Translations under genes and position numbers: made by a program | The notes under the pieces: model-generated | What the model saw: the letters and a program-made list of their open reading frames with translations, nothing else | Database searches by the model: none | What the model was told of the DNA's origin: nothing | In this document: piece after piece, positions 19,470-26,936 of the stretch | How the letters are laid out: each line of letters starts with the position of its first letter | Position numbering within the stretch: the stretch's first letter is position 1 | Source of the DNA: Schlegelella_A sp031360885 | Lineage (GTDB): Bacteria > Pseudomonadota > Gammaproteobacteria > Burkholderiales > Burkholderiaceae_C | Length of the DNA: 26,936 nt | Direction: 5' to 3' | NCBI GenBank assembly: GCA_031360885.1 | Contig: JANMCC010000186.1 | Span: 1-26,936 of the forward strand

Positions 19470-20650
19470 CCCAGGTCCCGTTCATCCCCACCCGCCGCCG
19501 CATCCTTTCCGCAGCCGCCGGCACCGCCGTGCTCGGCACCGGCTGGGTCGGCTCGGCCCTGGCCCAGGCGAAGGAATTCAAGGTCGGCTTCTTCATCGCC
19601 CTCAGCGGACCGGCGTCGCTGTTCGGGCCGACGCAGAAGGCCTGCGCCGAGCTCGCGGCCGAGAAGATCAACAAGGCCGGCGGCATCATGGGCCGGCAGG
19701 TCAAGCTGATCTTCGCCGACGCCGGCGGCGCGCCGGCGGAGACGGCGAAGTCTGCCGTGCGCCTGATGCTCGAGGACAAGGTCGATCTCTTCATCGGCTC
19801 GCATGACAGCGCCACGCGCGAGGCGAACATCGCCACCATCAAGGGCAAGACGCCCTACATCTATTCGCCGGTGTACGAAGGCGGCGAATGCTCGCCGAAC
19901 GTGTTCTGCCTCGGCGAGACGCCGCCGCAGCAGGCCCAGCCGGCGATCGAGTTCCTGGCCAAGGAGAAGAAGCTGAAGACCTTCCACCTGATCGGCGACG
20001 ACTACGTCTGGCCGCGCAAGGTGAACGAGCAAGTGAAGAAGTTCGTCGCCGAGTACGGCGGCAAGGTGGTCGGCGAGGAGTACGTGCCCTTCGGCGCGCC
20101 GAACAAGTTCGAGGAGGCGGTGACGCGCATCAAGGCGGCCAGGCCCGACGCGGTGATCGCCACGCTGGTGGGCGCCGACAACGTCAACTTCAACCGCACC
20201 TTCGCCGGCTTCGGCCTCGACAAGACGATCGCCCGCCTTTCGCTGCTGCTGGAGGAAAACACGCTGATGGGCGTGGGCGCGGAAAACAGCGCCAACCTCT
20301 ATTCGTGCATGGGCTACTTCGCCAACAACCCGTCGGACGCGGCCAAGGCCTTCAAGGCCGAGTACATGGCGAAGTACGGCGACAAGGCGCCGCAGCTCGC
20401 GACCATCGGCGCCGACTGCTACTCGGCGCTCAACCTGGCGAAGGCGCTGTTCGACAAGGCCGGCGCGGCCGACGCCAAGAAGCTCGCGACCGCGTCCGAA
20501 GGCCTGGTCTTCAACACCGCCTCCGGGCAGGTGACGATGCGCGGCCGCCAGGTCGACAAGGACATGTACCTGGCGCAGTGCAAGGGCACGCAGTTCGAGG
20601 TCATCAAGACCCTGAAGGCGATCAAGAGCGGCACCGCCTGCCGGGCCTGA
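19466..20650 (+). CDS. ABC transporter periplasmic binding protein, amide/urea/branched-chain amino acid type
   Basis: A 394-residue solute receptor. The N-terminus TRRRILSAAAGTAVLGTG, ending SALAQA, is a signal peptide with twin-arginine-like character. The mature part starts KEFKVGFFIALSGPASLFGP and has the type I periplasmic fold landmarks LAAEKINKAGGIMGRQV, DLFIGSHDSATREAN, YSPVYEGGECSPNVFCLGE and LIGDDYVWPRKVN. The segment YEGGECSPNVFCLGETP, with two cysteines, is typical of the UrtA/FmdD/AmiC-like group that binds short amides or urea, which fits the neighbouring amidase. GAGGAGG lies about 7 bp before the ATG. Translation is probably coupled to the amidase through the 4-bp overlap. Confidence 0.93.
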   Translation: MTQVPFIPTRRRILSAAAGTAVLGTGWVGSALAQAKEFKVGFFIALSGPASLFGPTQKACAELAAEKINKAGGIMGRQVKLIFADAGGAPAETAKSAVRLMLEDKVDLFIGSHDSATREANIATIKGKTPYIYSPVYEGGECSPNVFCLGETPPQQAQPAIEFLAKEKKLKTFHLIGDDYVWPRKVNEQVKKFVAEYGGKVVGEEYVPFGAPNKFEEAVTRIKAARPDAVIATLVGADNVNFNRTFAGFGLDKTIARLSLLLEENTLMGVGAENSANLYSCMGYFANNPSDAAKAFKAEYMAKYGDKAPQLATIGADCYSALNLAKALFDKAGAADAKKLATASEGLVFNTASGQVTMRGRQVDKDMYLAQCKGTQFEVIKTLKAIKSGTACRA

Positions 20651-20677
20651 TGCGCGGCGGGCCGCCTCGAACCTGCT

Positions 20678-20692
20678 GAAGGGCCGGCGCTG
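20678..20692 (+). promoter_or_regulatory. Ribosome binding site with CTG start for the first permease gene
   Basis: GAAGGG (20678-20683) lies 6 bp before a CTG at 20690-20692. In this frame there is no ATG, GTG or TTG between the stop of the binding-protein gene and the GTG at 20774, which is too far inside the first membrane helix. Confidence 0.6.
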
Positions 20693-21544
20693 GAGCCGGT
20701 CCTCGTCGCCCAGGCGCTGAACGCGCTGTACGGGATCGCCTCGCTGGCGATCCTGGCGCTCGGCCTCGCCGTCGTGCTGGGCCTTCTCGGCGTGCTCAAC
20801 CTCGCCCATGGCGAGCTGGTGATGATCGGGGCGTACTGCGGCTACGTGGTCCAGGCGCAGGGCTGGCCGTACCTTTACGCCGTGCCGCTGGCACTGGGGG
20901 TCTGCGGCGTACTCGGATATGTCGTCGAACGCTGGCTGGTGCGGCCGCTCTACCAGCGGCCGTTCGACACGCTCGTCGTCACCTGGGGCCTGAGCCTGCT
21001 GCTGCGCAAGTGCGCCGAGGCGATGTTCGGGCTCGGCTACAAGAGCCTGACCGAGCCGATCGGCGGCACGGTCGAGTTGCTCGGCGCGACCTACCCGCGC
21101 TACCGGCTTCTCCTCATCGTCATCAGCGCCCTCGTGCTCGGTGGCCTCGTGCTCTGGTACGGCAGGAGCCGCACCGGCACGCGCATCAAGGCGATGGTCG
21201 GCAACCCCGAGCTCGCACGCGCCCTCGGCATTCCGGTGCGGCGCTACGCCTCGGCCACGTTCGTCGTCGGCACCTGCCTGGCGGGCCTGGCCGGCGTGAT
21301 GATCGCGCCGCTCGCACCGGTGCAGCCGTTCATGGGCCTGGACCACATCCTGATGTCGTTCTTCGTGCTCGTGGTGGGCGGCCTCGGCAGCGTCGGCGGC
21401 CTGCTCACCGGCTCGGCCGTGATCGGCGGCAGCAACAGCATCGTCTCGGCGCTGAGCGACAGCACCGGCGGCTACCTGTGCGTGCTCGTGCTGGCCATCG
21501 TCTTCCTCTGGCTTCGGCCGCGCGGCATCCATGCGCGCCGCTAG
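20690..21544 (+). CDS. LivH-type ABC permease, probable CTG start
   Basis: A 284-residue inner-membrane permease if started at the CTG. The N-terminal sequence EPVLVAQALNALYGIASLAI then reads like the usual LivH start (a short leader, then a helix before LGLLGVLNLAHGELVMIGAY). Starting at the GTG 20774 would remove the first helix. Other LivH/UrtB marks are RIKAMVGNPELARALGIPV, in the cytoplasmic coupling region, and VVGGLGSVGGLLTGSAVIGG. Eight or so hydrophobic segments are visible. It follows the binding-protein stop by 39 bp and overlaps the next gene by 14 bp. It forms the transport channel together with the permease half of the following fusion protein. Confidence 0.9.
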   Translation: MEPVLVAQALNALYGIASLAILALGLAVVLGLLGVLNLAHGELVMIGAYCGYVVQAQGWPYLYAVPLALGVCGVLGYVVERWLVRPLYQRPFDTLVVTWGLSLLLRKCAEAMFGLGYKSLTEPIGGTVELLGATYPRYRLLLIVISALVLGGLVLWYGRSRTGTRIKAMVGNPELARALGIPVRRYASATFVVGTCLAGLAGVMIAPLAPVQPFMGLDHILMSFFVLVVGGLGSVGGLLTGSAVIGGSNSIVSALSDSTGGYLCVLVLAIVFLWLRPRGIHARR

Positions 21545-23303
21545 CGCCGCGCCCGCGCTGCGCGAAGGCAGGGGCGGTCCTGCGCTCCGCGCGGGGGGCG
21601 CCGTCGTCGCGCTCCTGCTGCTGCCGTTCGCGGTCGGCGACTTCTGGGCCTACCAGCTCGGCCTGCTGTATCTCTACGCGATCGCCGCGCTCGGGATCGG
21701 CCTGTGCTGGGGCCGCACCGGTTTCCTGCCGCTCGGCCAGGGCACCTTCTTCGGCCTCGCTGCCTACCTCTCCGGCTTGGCGCTGATCGAGCTCGACGGC
21801 AGCCTGTGGCTCATCGTCCTGCTGCCGCTCGCCGCCTGCGCGTCGGGCCTGCTCGCCTTCCTCATCGGCGTGCTGGTGTTTCGCCGGCGCGGCGAGAGCG
21901 GGCCGTACTTCTCGATGATCACCCTGGCGCTCTCGCTGCTCGCCTACCAGGTGGCGAACAACTGGGAGTCGGTGACCGGCGGCTTCAACGGGCTGAAAGG
22001 CATTCCCGGGCTGCCCGGGCTCGACAGCTACACGGCCGCCTACGAGGTCGCCGCCGTCGCCCTCGCGGTATCGGCGTTCGGCGTGGCCTGGCTCTACCGC
22101 GCGCCGCTCGGCGTGCTCTGGGCCGCGCTGGCGCACAACGAGCGCCGGGTCGTGCTGTTCGGCTTCGATGCCAACCGACTGAAGGCGGTGGCCTTCGGCG
22201 TGAGCGGCCTGCTCGCCGGCATCGGCGGCGCGCTCTATGCGCCGCAGCAGGGGCTGGTGACGCCGCAGCTCTGCGGCTTCGGCCTCTCCGCCGACTTCGT
22301 GATCTGGGCCGCGGTGGGCGGGCGCTTTCGCCTGCTCGGGCCGGTGCTCGGCGCCGTGCTCGTGGGGGCGCTGACGAGCGGGCTGCGCGACCGCTTCCAG
22401 TTTTGGGAGATCGGCATCGCGATCATCTTCATCGCCGTCGTGCTGCTGTTTCCGCAGGGCCTCGTCGGCATCTTCGCGCCGCTCGAGCGGCGCTTCGGCC
22501 GCCGCCCTGTTCCGGCCGCCGGCATCGCCGCGCCGGCGCGCGCGGATGCGGGTGGCGCCGCCAAGCTGCTCGTCGAGGGCGTGCGCGTTCGCGTTGGCGA
22601 GGTGACGATCCTCGACGGGCTCTCGCTGGCCCTCGAGCGCGCCGGCATCTACTGCGTGATCGGCCCGAACGGGGCCGGCAAGACCTCGACCTTCAACATG
22701 CTGAGCGGCGAGCTCGCGCCGCAGGCCGGCACCGCGACCTTCGACGGCCGCCCGCTCACCCGCCTGGCGACGCACCGGATCGTGCGCCTCGGCATCGGCC
22801 GCAAGTTCCAGATCCCCTCGGTCTTTCCCGCGCTCTCGATCGCCGACAACGTCGCGATCGCGCTCTGGAGCGCCCGCGCGCGCCGGCTCGACCTGCTGCG
22901 GCCGCGGCTGCGCCGCTGGACCAGCCCGGTGCTCGAGTCGCTGCGCGAGCGCTACCCCTTCCTCGCCGATGCCGGCCGCACCGCCGCCGAGCTGTCGCAC
23001 GGCGAGCGGCAGGTGCTCGAGCTGGCGATGGCGCTGCTCGGCGAGCCGCGCCTGCTCCTGCTCGACGAGCCCTGCGCCGGCCTCTCGCCGCAGGAGACGG
23101 CGCAGGTCATCGACGTGATCCGCTGGGCCAGCGAGCGGCGCGGCGCGACCGTGGTGGTGATCGAGCACGACATGAGCCTGGTGAGGAAGCTCGCCGACCG
23201 CGTGTTCGTGCTGCACAACGGCAGCCTGCTGGCCGAAGGCACGGTCGCCGAGATCCAGGCGAACGCCGCGGTGAAGGCGATCTACGTGGGCGCGGAGAAA
23301 TGA
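21531..23303 (+). CDS. Fused LivM-type permease and LivG-type ATPase
   Basis: A 590-residue fusion. Residues about 20-320 are a LivM-type permease (LYLYAIAALGIGLCWGRTGF, LGQGTFFGLAAYLSGLAL, then VFRRRGESGPYFSMITLAL). After a proline/alanine-rich linker (about 321-342) comes an ABC ATPase with Walker A GPNGAGKT (378-385), a variant signature LSHGE (488-492, usually LSGGQ), Walker B LLLLDEP and the switch histidine in VVVIEHDMS. Separate livM and livG genes are usual, but in-frame fusions occur in this transporter family. The ATG at 21531 lies 14 bp inside the permease gene upstream. The stop overlaps the next start by 4 bp (ATGA). The ATPase half pairs with the product of the following gene. 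Confidence 0.93.
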   Translation: MRAASAAPALREGRGGPALRAGGAVVALLLLPFAVGDFWAYQLGLLYLYAIAALGIGLCWGRTGFLPLGQGTFFGLAAYLSGLALIELDGSLWLIVLLPLAACASGLLAFLIGVLVFRRRGESGPYFSMITLALSLLAYQVANNWESVTGGFNGLKGIPGLPGLDSYTAAYEVAAVALAVSAFGVAWLYRAPLGVLWAALAHNERRVVLFGFDANRLKAVAFGVSGLLAGIGGALYAPQQGLVTPQLCGFGLSADFVIWAAVGGRFRLLGPVLGAVLVGALTSGLRDRFQFWEIGIAIIFIAVVLLFPQGLVGIFAPLERRFGRRPVPAAGIAAPARADAGGAAKLLVEGVRVRVGEVTILDGLSLALERAGIYCVIGPNGAGKTSTFNMLSGELAPQAGTATFDGRPLTRLATHRIVRLGIGRKFQIPSVFPALSIADNVAIALWSARARRLDLLRPRLRRWTSPVLESLRERYPFLADAGRTAAELSHGERQVLELAMALLGEPRLLLLDEPCAGLSPQETAQVIDVIRWASERRGATVVVIEHDMSLVRKLADRVFVLHNGSLLAEGTVAEIQANAAVKAIYVGAEK

Positions 23304-23992
23304 GCGCGCGCCTGGAGTTCGAAGGCCTGGTCGGCGGCTACGGCGAGGTCGACGTCGTTCGCGGCGTCTCGGGCGCGGTCGCCGTAGGCAAGGTGCTCGC
23401 CGTCATCGGCCGCAACGGCGTCGGCAAGAGCAGCCTGATGAAGCTGCTGTTCGGCCAGCTCGCCTGCCGCGCCGGCAGCGTGCGCTTCGAGGGCCGCGCC
23501 ATCGAGCGGCTGGAAGCTTCGCAGCGCCGCGCGCTCGGGATCAGCTACTGCCCGCAGGAGCGGCCGGTGTTCGACGACCTGAGCGTTCGCGACAACCTGA
23601 CGCTGATGCGACCCGACCGCGGCCTCGCCGCCTTCGCGCCGCTGTTCGAGCGCTTTCCGATCCTGGCGCAGCGTCTCGGCCAGCACGCCGGCACGCTCTC
23701 GGGCGGCGAGAAGAAGATCCTCTCGTTCGTGCGTGGCCTCGCCGAGGCGCAGCCCCTGCTGCTGCTCGACGAGCCGAGCGAGGGCGTGCAATGGGAGAAC
23801 ATCGTCCACATGGCCGAGCTGATCGGCGCGGCCAAGGCGACGGGAACCTCCTTCGTCGTCGTCGAACAGAACCTGGCCTTCGCCGAGCTGATCGCGGACC
23901 GCTACCTCGTCATCGAGCAGGGCCGGGTGGTGCTCGACGGGCGCCGCGCCGAGGTCGAGCGCGAGCAGCTGCTGCAGTACCTGCACGTCTGA
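23300..23992 (+). CDS. LivF-type ABC ATPase of the amide/branched-chain transporter
   Basis: A 230-residue cytoplasmic ATPase, the usual length for LivF/UrtE. It has Walker A GRNGVGKSS, Q-loop region SYCPQERPVFDDLSVRDNL, signature LSGGEKK, Walker B LLLLDEPSEGVQ and the switch region VVVEQN, in which glutamine takes the place of the canonical histidine, as is common in LivF proteins. The start overlaps the stop of the fusion gene by 4 bp, and GGAGA lies directly upstream. It is the last gene of the operon, and 22 bp separate it from the convergent cardiolipin synthase gene. Confidence 0.94.
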   Translation: MSARLEFEGLVGGYGEVDVVRGVSGAVAVGKVLAVIGRNGVGKSSLMKLLFGQLACRAGSVRFEGRAIERLEASQRRALGISYCPQERPVFDDLSVRDNLTLMRPDRGLAAFAPLFERFPILAQRLGQHAGTLSGGEKKILSFVRGLAEAQPLLLLDEPSEGVQWENIVHMAELIGAAKATGTSFVVVEQNLAFAELIADRYLVIEQGRVVLDGRRAEVEREQLLQYLHV

Positions 23993-23993
23993 T

Positions 23994-24012
23994 CCGCGCG
24001 CGCCGGGCGCGG
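23994..24012. terminator. Short GC stem-loop between convergent genes
   Basis: CCGCGC (23994-23999) and GCGCGG (24007-24012) can form a 6-bp stem with a 7-base loop in the 22-bp gap between two convergent stop codons. It has no T-run. The position supports a bidirectional terminator; the sequence alone is weak. Confidence 0.35.
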
Positions 24013-24014
24013 CG

Positions 24015-25448
24015 CTAGAGCTGGAACGCGAGCCAGAGCAGCAGGCCCTCGGAGAGGTCGCGCAGCAGGCCGGGCTCGGTCGGCTGGAAGCGGCTGGCGG
24101 CCGCCCGCTCGTCTTCGATCCACGCCGCGAACCGTCGCACGTCGGCCGGCTCGTAGAAGGCGACCATCAGCTCGTAGTTGAGGAAGAGGCTGCGCAGGTC
24201 GAGGTTGGCCGAACCAACGAGCGCGAGCTGGTCGTCGATGACGATCGCCTTCGCATGCTGCATGAAGGGCTCGAACCAGATCCGCGCCCCCGCGGCCGCC
24301 AGGTCGCGCAGCGGCCGATGCCGGGCGACGTCGGCGAGATGATGGTTGGAGCGGCGCGGCAGGACGATGTCGATCTGCACGCCACGGCGCGCCGCCAGCG
24401 TCAGCGCCATCAGCAAGGTGGCGTCGGGAATGAAGTACGGGGTGACGAGCAGCACCCGGCGCCGGGCCATGAAGCAGCCCGAGACGAGCAGCGACTGCAC
24501 CGTGTCGTCGACCTGCTCCGGCCCGCTCGGCACGAGCTGCGCGACCGGCGCATCGCTGGCGGCGATGACGTGCGGCGCCGGGCAGCGGGCGAGCGGCGGC
24601 GTGCGGGTCGCGTAGGCCCAGTCTTTCTCGAACAGCTCGCAGGCCTGCACCGCGAGCTCGCCGCCGAGATCGAAGCTGAGGTCGTGCCAGGCGTGGTTGC
24701 GAAGGGTCTTGCCGGACCGCCGCGCCGGGTCGCCCTCGAAATATTCGTCGGCGAAGTTTCGCCCGCCGCACCAGAGCCGCGCCGCGTCGACGACGACCAT
24801 CTTGCGGTGATTGCGCAGGTTGGCGCGGCCGCGCAGGATCGAGCGGAACGGCGGCACGAACTTCACGACCTTGACGCCCGAGCGCCGAAGTGCGTCGAGA
24901 TCGAGGCGGCCGCCGAGCCAGGCGCCGATGCCGTCGATCAGGATCCGCACCACGACGCCCTGCTCGGCCCGGGCGCGCAGCGCGGCGGCGATCTCGTCGC
25001 CGAGGCCGTCGCGGGCGAGGATGAAGGTGCAGACGTCGATCGTCCGGGTGGCGCCGGCGATCAGCTCGAGCGCGGCGCGGCGCGCCTCTGCCCCGTCGGC
25101 ATGGATGCGCAGCGCGCCGTAGGCGGCGGCGGGCGCCAGGCCCATCGAGCGGCCGAGCCGGCGGGCCCAGAGCGAGGCGATCTCGGCGTCGTCGGGCGCG
25201 CTCTCGACCGGCGGCAGCGCGAGCTGCGGCTCGTCGCGCATGCGCAGCTTCCTGCTTCCGAACATGAAGTAGAGCGGCAGCGCGACGTAGGGCAGGAGCG
25301 TGAGGGCGACGACCCAGGCCACCGCGGCCGACGGATCGCGGCGCTGCGGCAGCGACCGTGCCGCGGCGACGTAGAGGATCAGGCCGAGCGCGACGACGAT
25401 GCCATGCACCGTCATCAGGTAGCGGTCGAAGAAGATGTCGAGCGTCAT
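24015..25448 (-). CDS. cls: Cardiolipin synthase (phospholipase D superfamily)
   Basis: A 477-residue inner-membrane enzyme that makes cardiolipin from phosphatidylglycerol. Two N-terminal membrane segments (about 12-29 and 42-62) precede two HKD phospholipase D motifs: H214, K216 and D221 in NHRKMVVVD, and H398, K400 and D405 in HAKAIVIDD, followed by GSANLDLRSLFLNYE. This is the ClsA layout and length. The ATG at 25448 starts the first hydrophobic helix. The gene stands alone, convergent with the transporter operon and separated from atpC by a REP-like repeat, so it is probably transcribed by itself. Which Cls subtype it is cannot be decided from sequence. Confidence 0.93.
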   Translation of the reverse strand: MTLDIFFDRYLMTVHGIVVALGLILYVAAARSLPQRRDPSAAVAWVVALTLLPYVALPLYFMFGSRKLRMRDEPQLALPPVESAPDDAEIASLWARRLGRSMGLAPAAAYGALRIHADGAEARRAALELIAGATRTIDVCTFILARDGLGDEIAAALRARAEQGVVVRILIDGIGAWLGGRLDLDALRRSGVKVVKFVPPFRSILRGRANLRNHRKMVVVDAARLWCGGRNFADEYFEGDPARRSGKTLRNHAWHDLSFDLGGELAVQACELFEKDWAYATRTPPLARCPAPHVIAASDAPVAQLVPSGPEQVDDTVQSLLVSGCFMARRRVLLVTPYFIPDATLLMALTLAARRGVQIDIVLPRRSNHHLADVARHRPLRDLAAAGARIWFEPFMQHAKAIVIDDQLALVGSANLDLRSLFLNYELMVAFYEPADVRRFAAWIEDERAAASRFQPTEPGLLRDLSEGLLLWLAFQL

Positions 25449-25457
25449 GCGAGTCCC

Positions 25458-25521
25458 GTCACCCTGAGCGAAGCGAAGGGTCTCGCGTGGCGCAGGGATC
25501 CTTCGCTGCGCTCAGGATGAC
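25458..25521. repeat. REP-like imperfect inverted repeat
   Basis: Arms of 22 bp at 25458-25479 and 25500-25521 pair with two mismatches around a 20-base loop. The left arm contains CCTGAGCGAAGCGAAGG and the right CCTTCGCTGCGCTCAGGA. This family of intergenic palindromes is familiar from many bacterial genomes. No second copy is present in the window. It lies between the cardiolipin synthase start and the atpC end and may also act as a terminator or mRNA-stabilising hairpin for the atp operon. Confidence 0.8.
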
Positions 25522-25524
25522 ATG

Positions 25525-25546
25525 CACGGCCCGCGGCCGCGCCGTG
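25525..25546 (-). terminator. Stem-loop directly after the atpC stop codon
   Basis: CACGGC (25525-25530) and GCCGTG (25541-25546) are perfect complements around a 10-base GC-rich loop and begin directly after the atpC stop. With no T-run on the minus strand it is a non-canonical terminator candidate for the ATP synthase operon. Confidence 0.45.
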
Positions 25547-25963
25547 TCACTTCTTGCGGTACTTGCGCAGCGCCGCGATCTGCGCCGCGATGGTCATCAG
25601 CTCGCTTTGCGCCATCGCCAGGTCGATGTCGCTCTTGGCGTTCTTCATCGCTTCCTCGGCGGCCTGCCTGGCTTCGTTGGCCTTGGCTTCGTCGAGGTCC
25701 TTGCCGCGGATCGCGGTGTCGGCGAGCACGGTCACCGAGCCGGGCTGGATCTCGAGAATGCCGCCGGCGACGAACACGAACTCTTCCTCGCCCGTATCGG
25801 CGCGCTGGATCCGCACCGCGCCCGGCTTGATGCGGGTGATCAGCGGCGCATGACGCGGGTAGATGCCGAGCTCGCCCATCTCTCCCGGGAGGGCGACGAA
25901 CTTCGCCACGCCGGAGAAGATCTCCTCTTCCGCGGAGACGACGTCGACTTGCAGCGTGGCCAT
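25547..25963 (-). CDS. atpC: F1Fo ATP synthase epsilon subunit
   Basis: A 138-residue subunit of the F1 central stalk that couples rotation and can inhibit ATP hydrolysis. The N-terminal beta-barrel reads LQVDVVSAEEEIFSGVAKFV, then GELGIYPRHAPLITRIKPG, the family hallmark. The C-terminal helical hairpin (DLDEAKANEARQAAEEAMKN) ends QIAALRKYRKK. The length matches bacterial epsilon. The ATG at 25963 has AAGGGA upstream and lies 18 bp after the atpD stop, as in the standard atp operon, where it is the last gene. Confidence 0.97.
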   Translation of the reverse strand: MATLQVDVVSAEEEIFSGVAKFVALPGEMGELGIYPRHAPLITRIKPGAVRIQRADTGEEEFVFVAGGILEIQPGSVTVLADTAIRGKDLDEAKANEARQAAEEAMKNAKSDIDLAMAQSELMTIAAQIAALRKYRKK

Positions 25964-25981
25964 CGTGTTCCCTTTCCGCGC

Positions 25982-26936
25982 TTACTTGATCGTCTTGGCC
26001 TTCTCGAAGGCCTCGTCGATGCCGCCGACCATGTAGAAGGCCTGCTCGGGCAGCGAGTCGCACTCGCCGTTGACGATCATCTTGAAGCCGCGGATCGTTT
26101 CCTTGAGCGTGACGTACTTGCCCGGGCTGCCGGTGAAAACCTCGGCCACCGAGAACGGCTGCGACAGGAAGCGCTGGATCTTGCGCGCCCGGGCGACCGC
26201 GAGCTTGTCTTCCGGCGCCAGCTCGTCCATGCCGAGAATGGCGATGATGTCGCGCAGCTCCTTGTAGCGCTGCAGCGTGCCCTGCACCGCGCGGGCGGTC
26301 TCGTAGTGCTCCTGGCCGACGACGTTCGGGTCGAGCTGGCGCGAGGTGCTGTCGAGCGGGTCGACCGCGGGGTAGATGCCGAGCGAGGCGATGTCGCGCG
26401 AAAGCACGACGGTCGAGTCGAGGTGGGCGAAGGTCGTCGCGGGTGACGGATCGGTAAGGTCATCGGCCGGCACGTAGACGGCCTGGATCGAGGTGATCGA
26501 GCCGACCTTGGTCGACGTGATGCGCTCCTGGAGCCGCCCCATTTCCTCGGCCAGCGTCGGCTGGTAGCCCACCGCCGAAGGCATCCGGCCGAGCAGCGCC
26601 GAGACCTCGGTGCCGGCCAGGGTGTAGCGGTAGATGTTGTCGACGAAGAACAGCACGTCCTTGCCTTCGTCGCGGAACGACTCGGCGATCGTCAGGCCGG
26701 TCAGCGCGACGCGCAGCCGATTGCCCGGCGGCTCGTTCATCTGGCCGTAGACCATGGCGACTTTCGACTCGCCCAGGTTCTCGAGGTTGACGACGCCCGA
26801 ATCGGCCATCTCGTGATAGAAGTCGTTGCCCTCGCGGGTGCGCTCGCCGACACCCGCGAACACCGACAGGCCGCTGTGCGCCTTGGCGATGTTGTTGATC
26901 AGCTCCATCATGTTCACGGTCTTGCCGACGCCGGCG
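25982..26936 (-). CDS. atpD: F1Fo ATP synthase beta subunit, 5' part beyond the window
   Basis: The C-terminal 317 residues of the catalytic beta subunit; the frame is open to the window edge. The visible part begins within the P-loop (AGVGKTVNMMELI) and includes GERTREGNDFYHEM with the family's catalytic glutamate, FVDNIYRYTLAGTEVSALLGRMPSAVGYQPTL, and the DELSEED loop as DELAPED. It ends FEKAKTIK. About 150 N-terminal residues are missing. An apparent start at 26917 is an internal GTG codon (the valine of KTVNMM), not the real start. It is followed by atpC in the normal order. Confidence 0.98.
   Translation of the reverse strand, partial: AGVGKTVNMMELINNIAKAHSGLSVFAGVGERTREGNDFYHEMADSGVVNLENLGESKVAMVYGQMNEPPGNRLRVALTGLTIAESFRDEGKDVLFFVDNIYRYTLAGTEVSALLGRMPSAVGYQPTLAEEMGRLQERITSTKVGSITSIQAVYVPADDLTDPSPATTFAHLDSTVVLSRDIASLGIYPAVDPLDSTSRQLDPNVVGQEHYETARAVQGTLQRYKELRDIIAILGMDELAPEDKLAVARARKIQRFLSQPFSVAEVFTGSPGKYVTLKETIRGFKMIVNGECDSLPEQAFYMVGGIDEAFEKAKTIK

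Overview
The window reads as chromosomal DNA of a high-GC betaproteobacterium, most likely of the order Burkholderiales. The grounds are the betaproteobacterial look of the ATP synthase beta and epsilon subunits, the AceE-type homodimeric E1, the Tat-exported molybdo-hydroxylase pair and the consistently GC-ending codons. No tRNA, rRNA, CRISPR array, transposase or integrase was seen. This placement is by eye and was not computed.

Layout. (1) 1-1798: 3' two thirds of a homodimeric 2-oxoacid dehydrogenase E1 gene (AceE/MdeB family). (2) 1854-7787: a co-directional four-gene module of ECF sigma factor, transmembrane Ser/Thr kinase with a C-terminal repeat region, beta-helix lipoprotein and Tat-signal WD40-like protein. 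(3) 7818-8136: a gene-free scar in which a copy of the 3' end of the molybdo-hydroxylase large-subunit gene (minus strand) is joined to a copy of the E1 3' end (plus strand). (4) 8186-11176: a SARP/BTAD-type regulator with AAA and TPR-like regions. (5) 11222-14197, minus: a 991-residue lipoprotein. (6) 14356-17029, minus: a two-gene operon for an isoquinoline-1-oxidoreductase-like [2Fe-2S]/molybdopterin enzyme. (7) 17151-17180: a third, 30-bp remnant of the E1 3' end. (8) 17199-17945, minus: a LuxR-type regulator, divergent from (9) 18054-23992: an operon of amidase, periplasmic binding protein, permease, permease-ATPase fusion and ATPase, which looks like an amide uptake and hydrolysis system. 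(10) 24015-25448, minus: cardiolipin synthase. (11) 25458-25521: REP-like inverted repeat. (12) 25547-26936, minus: atpC and the 3' part of atpD, the end of the ATP synthase operon.

How the parts work together. The sigma factor and membrane kinase probably form a signalling pair (kinase-controlled ECF without an anti-sigma gene) whose cell-envelope partners may be the lipoprotein and the exported WD40-like protein. In the amide operon, genes overlap by 4 to 14 bp or lie 39 bp apart. One permease appears to start at a CTG codon, and the divergent LuxR gene with two inverted repeats in the shared promoter region is the natural candidate regulator.

The most unusual property is the repeat architecture. 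The E1 3' end occurs three times and the molybdo-hydroxylase 3' end twice, each E1 tail is followed at once by a different regulator gene, and one site is a direct fusion of the two tails. This suggests that the accessory region grew by repeated duplication and deletion around these two genes.
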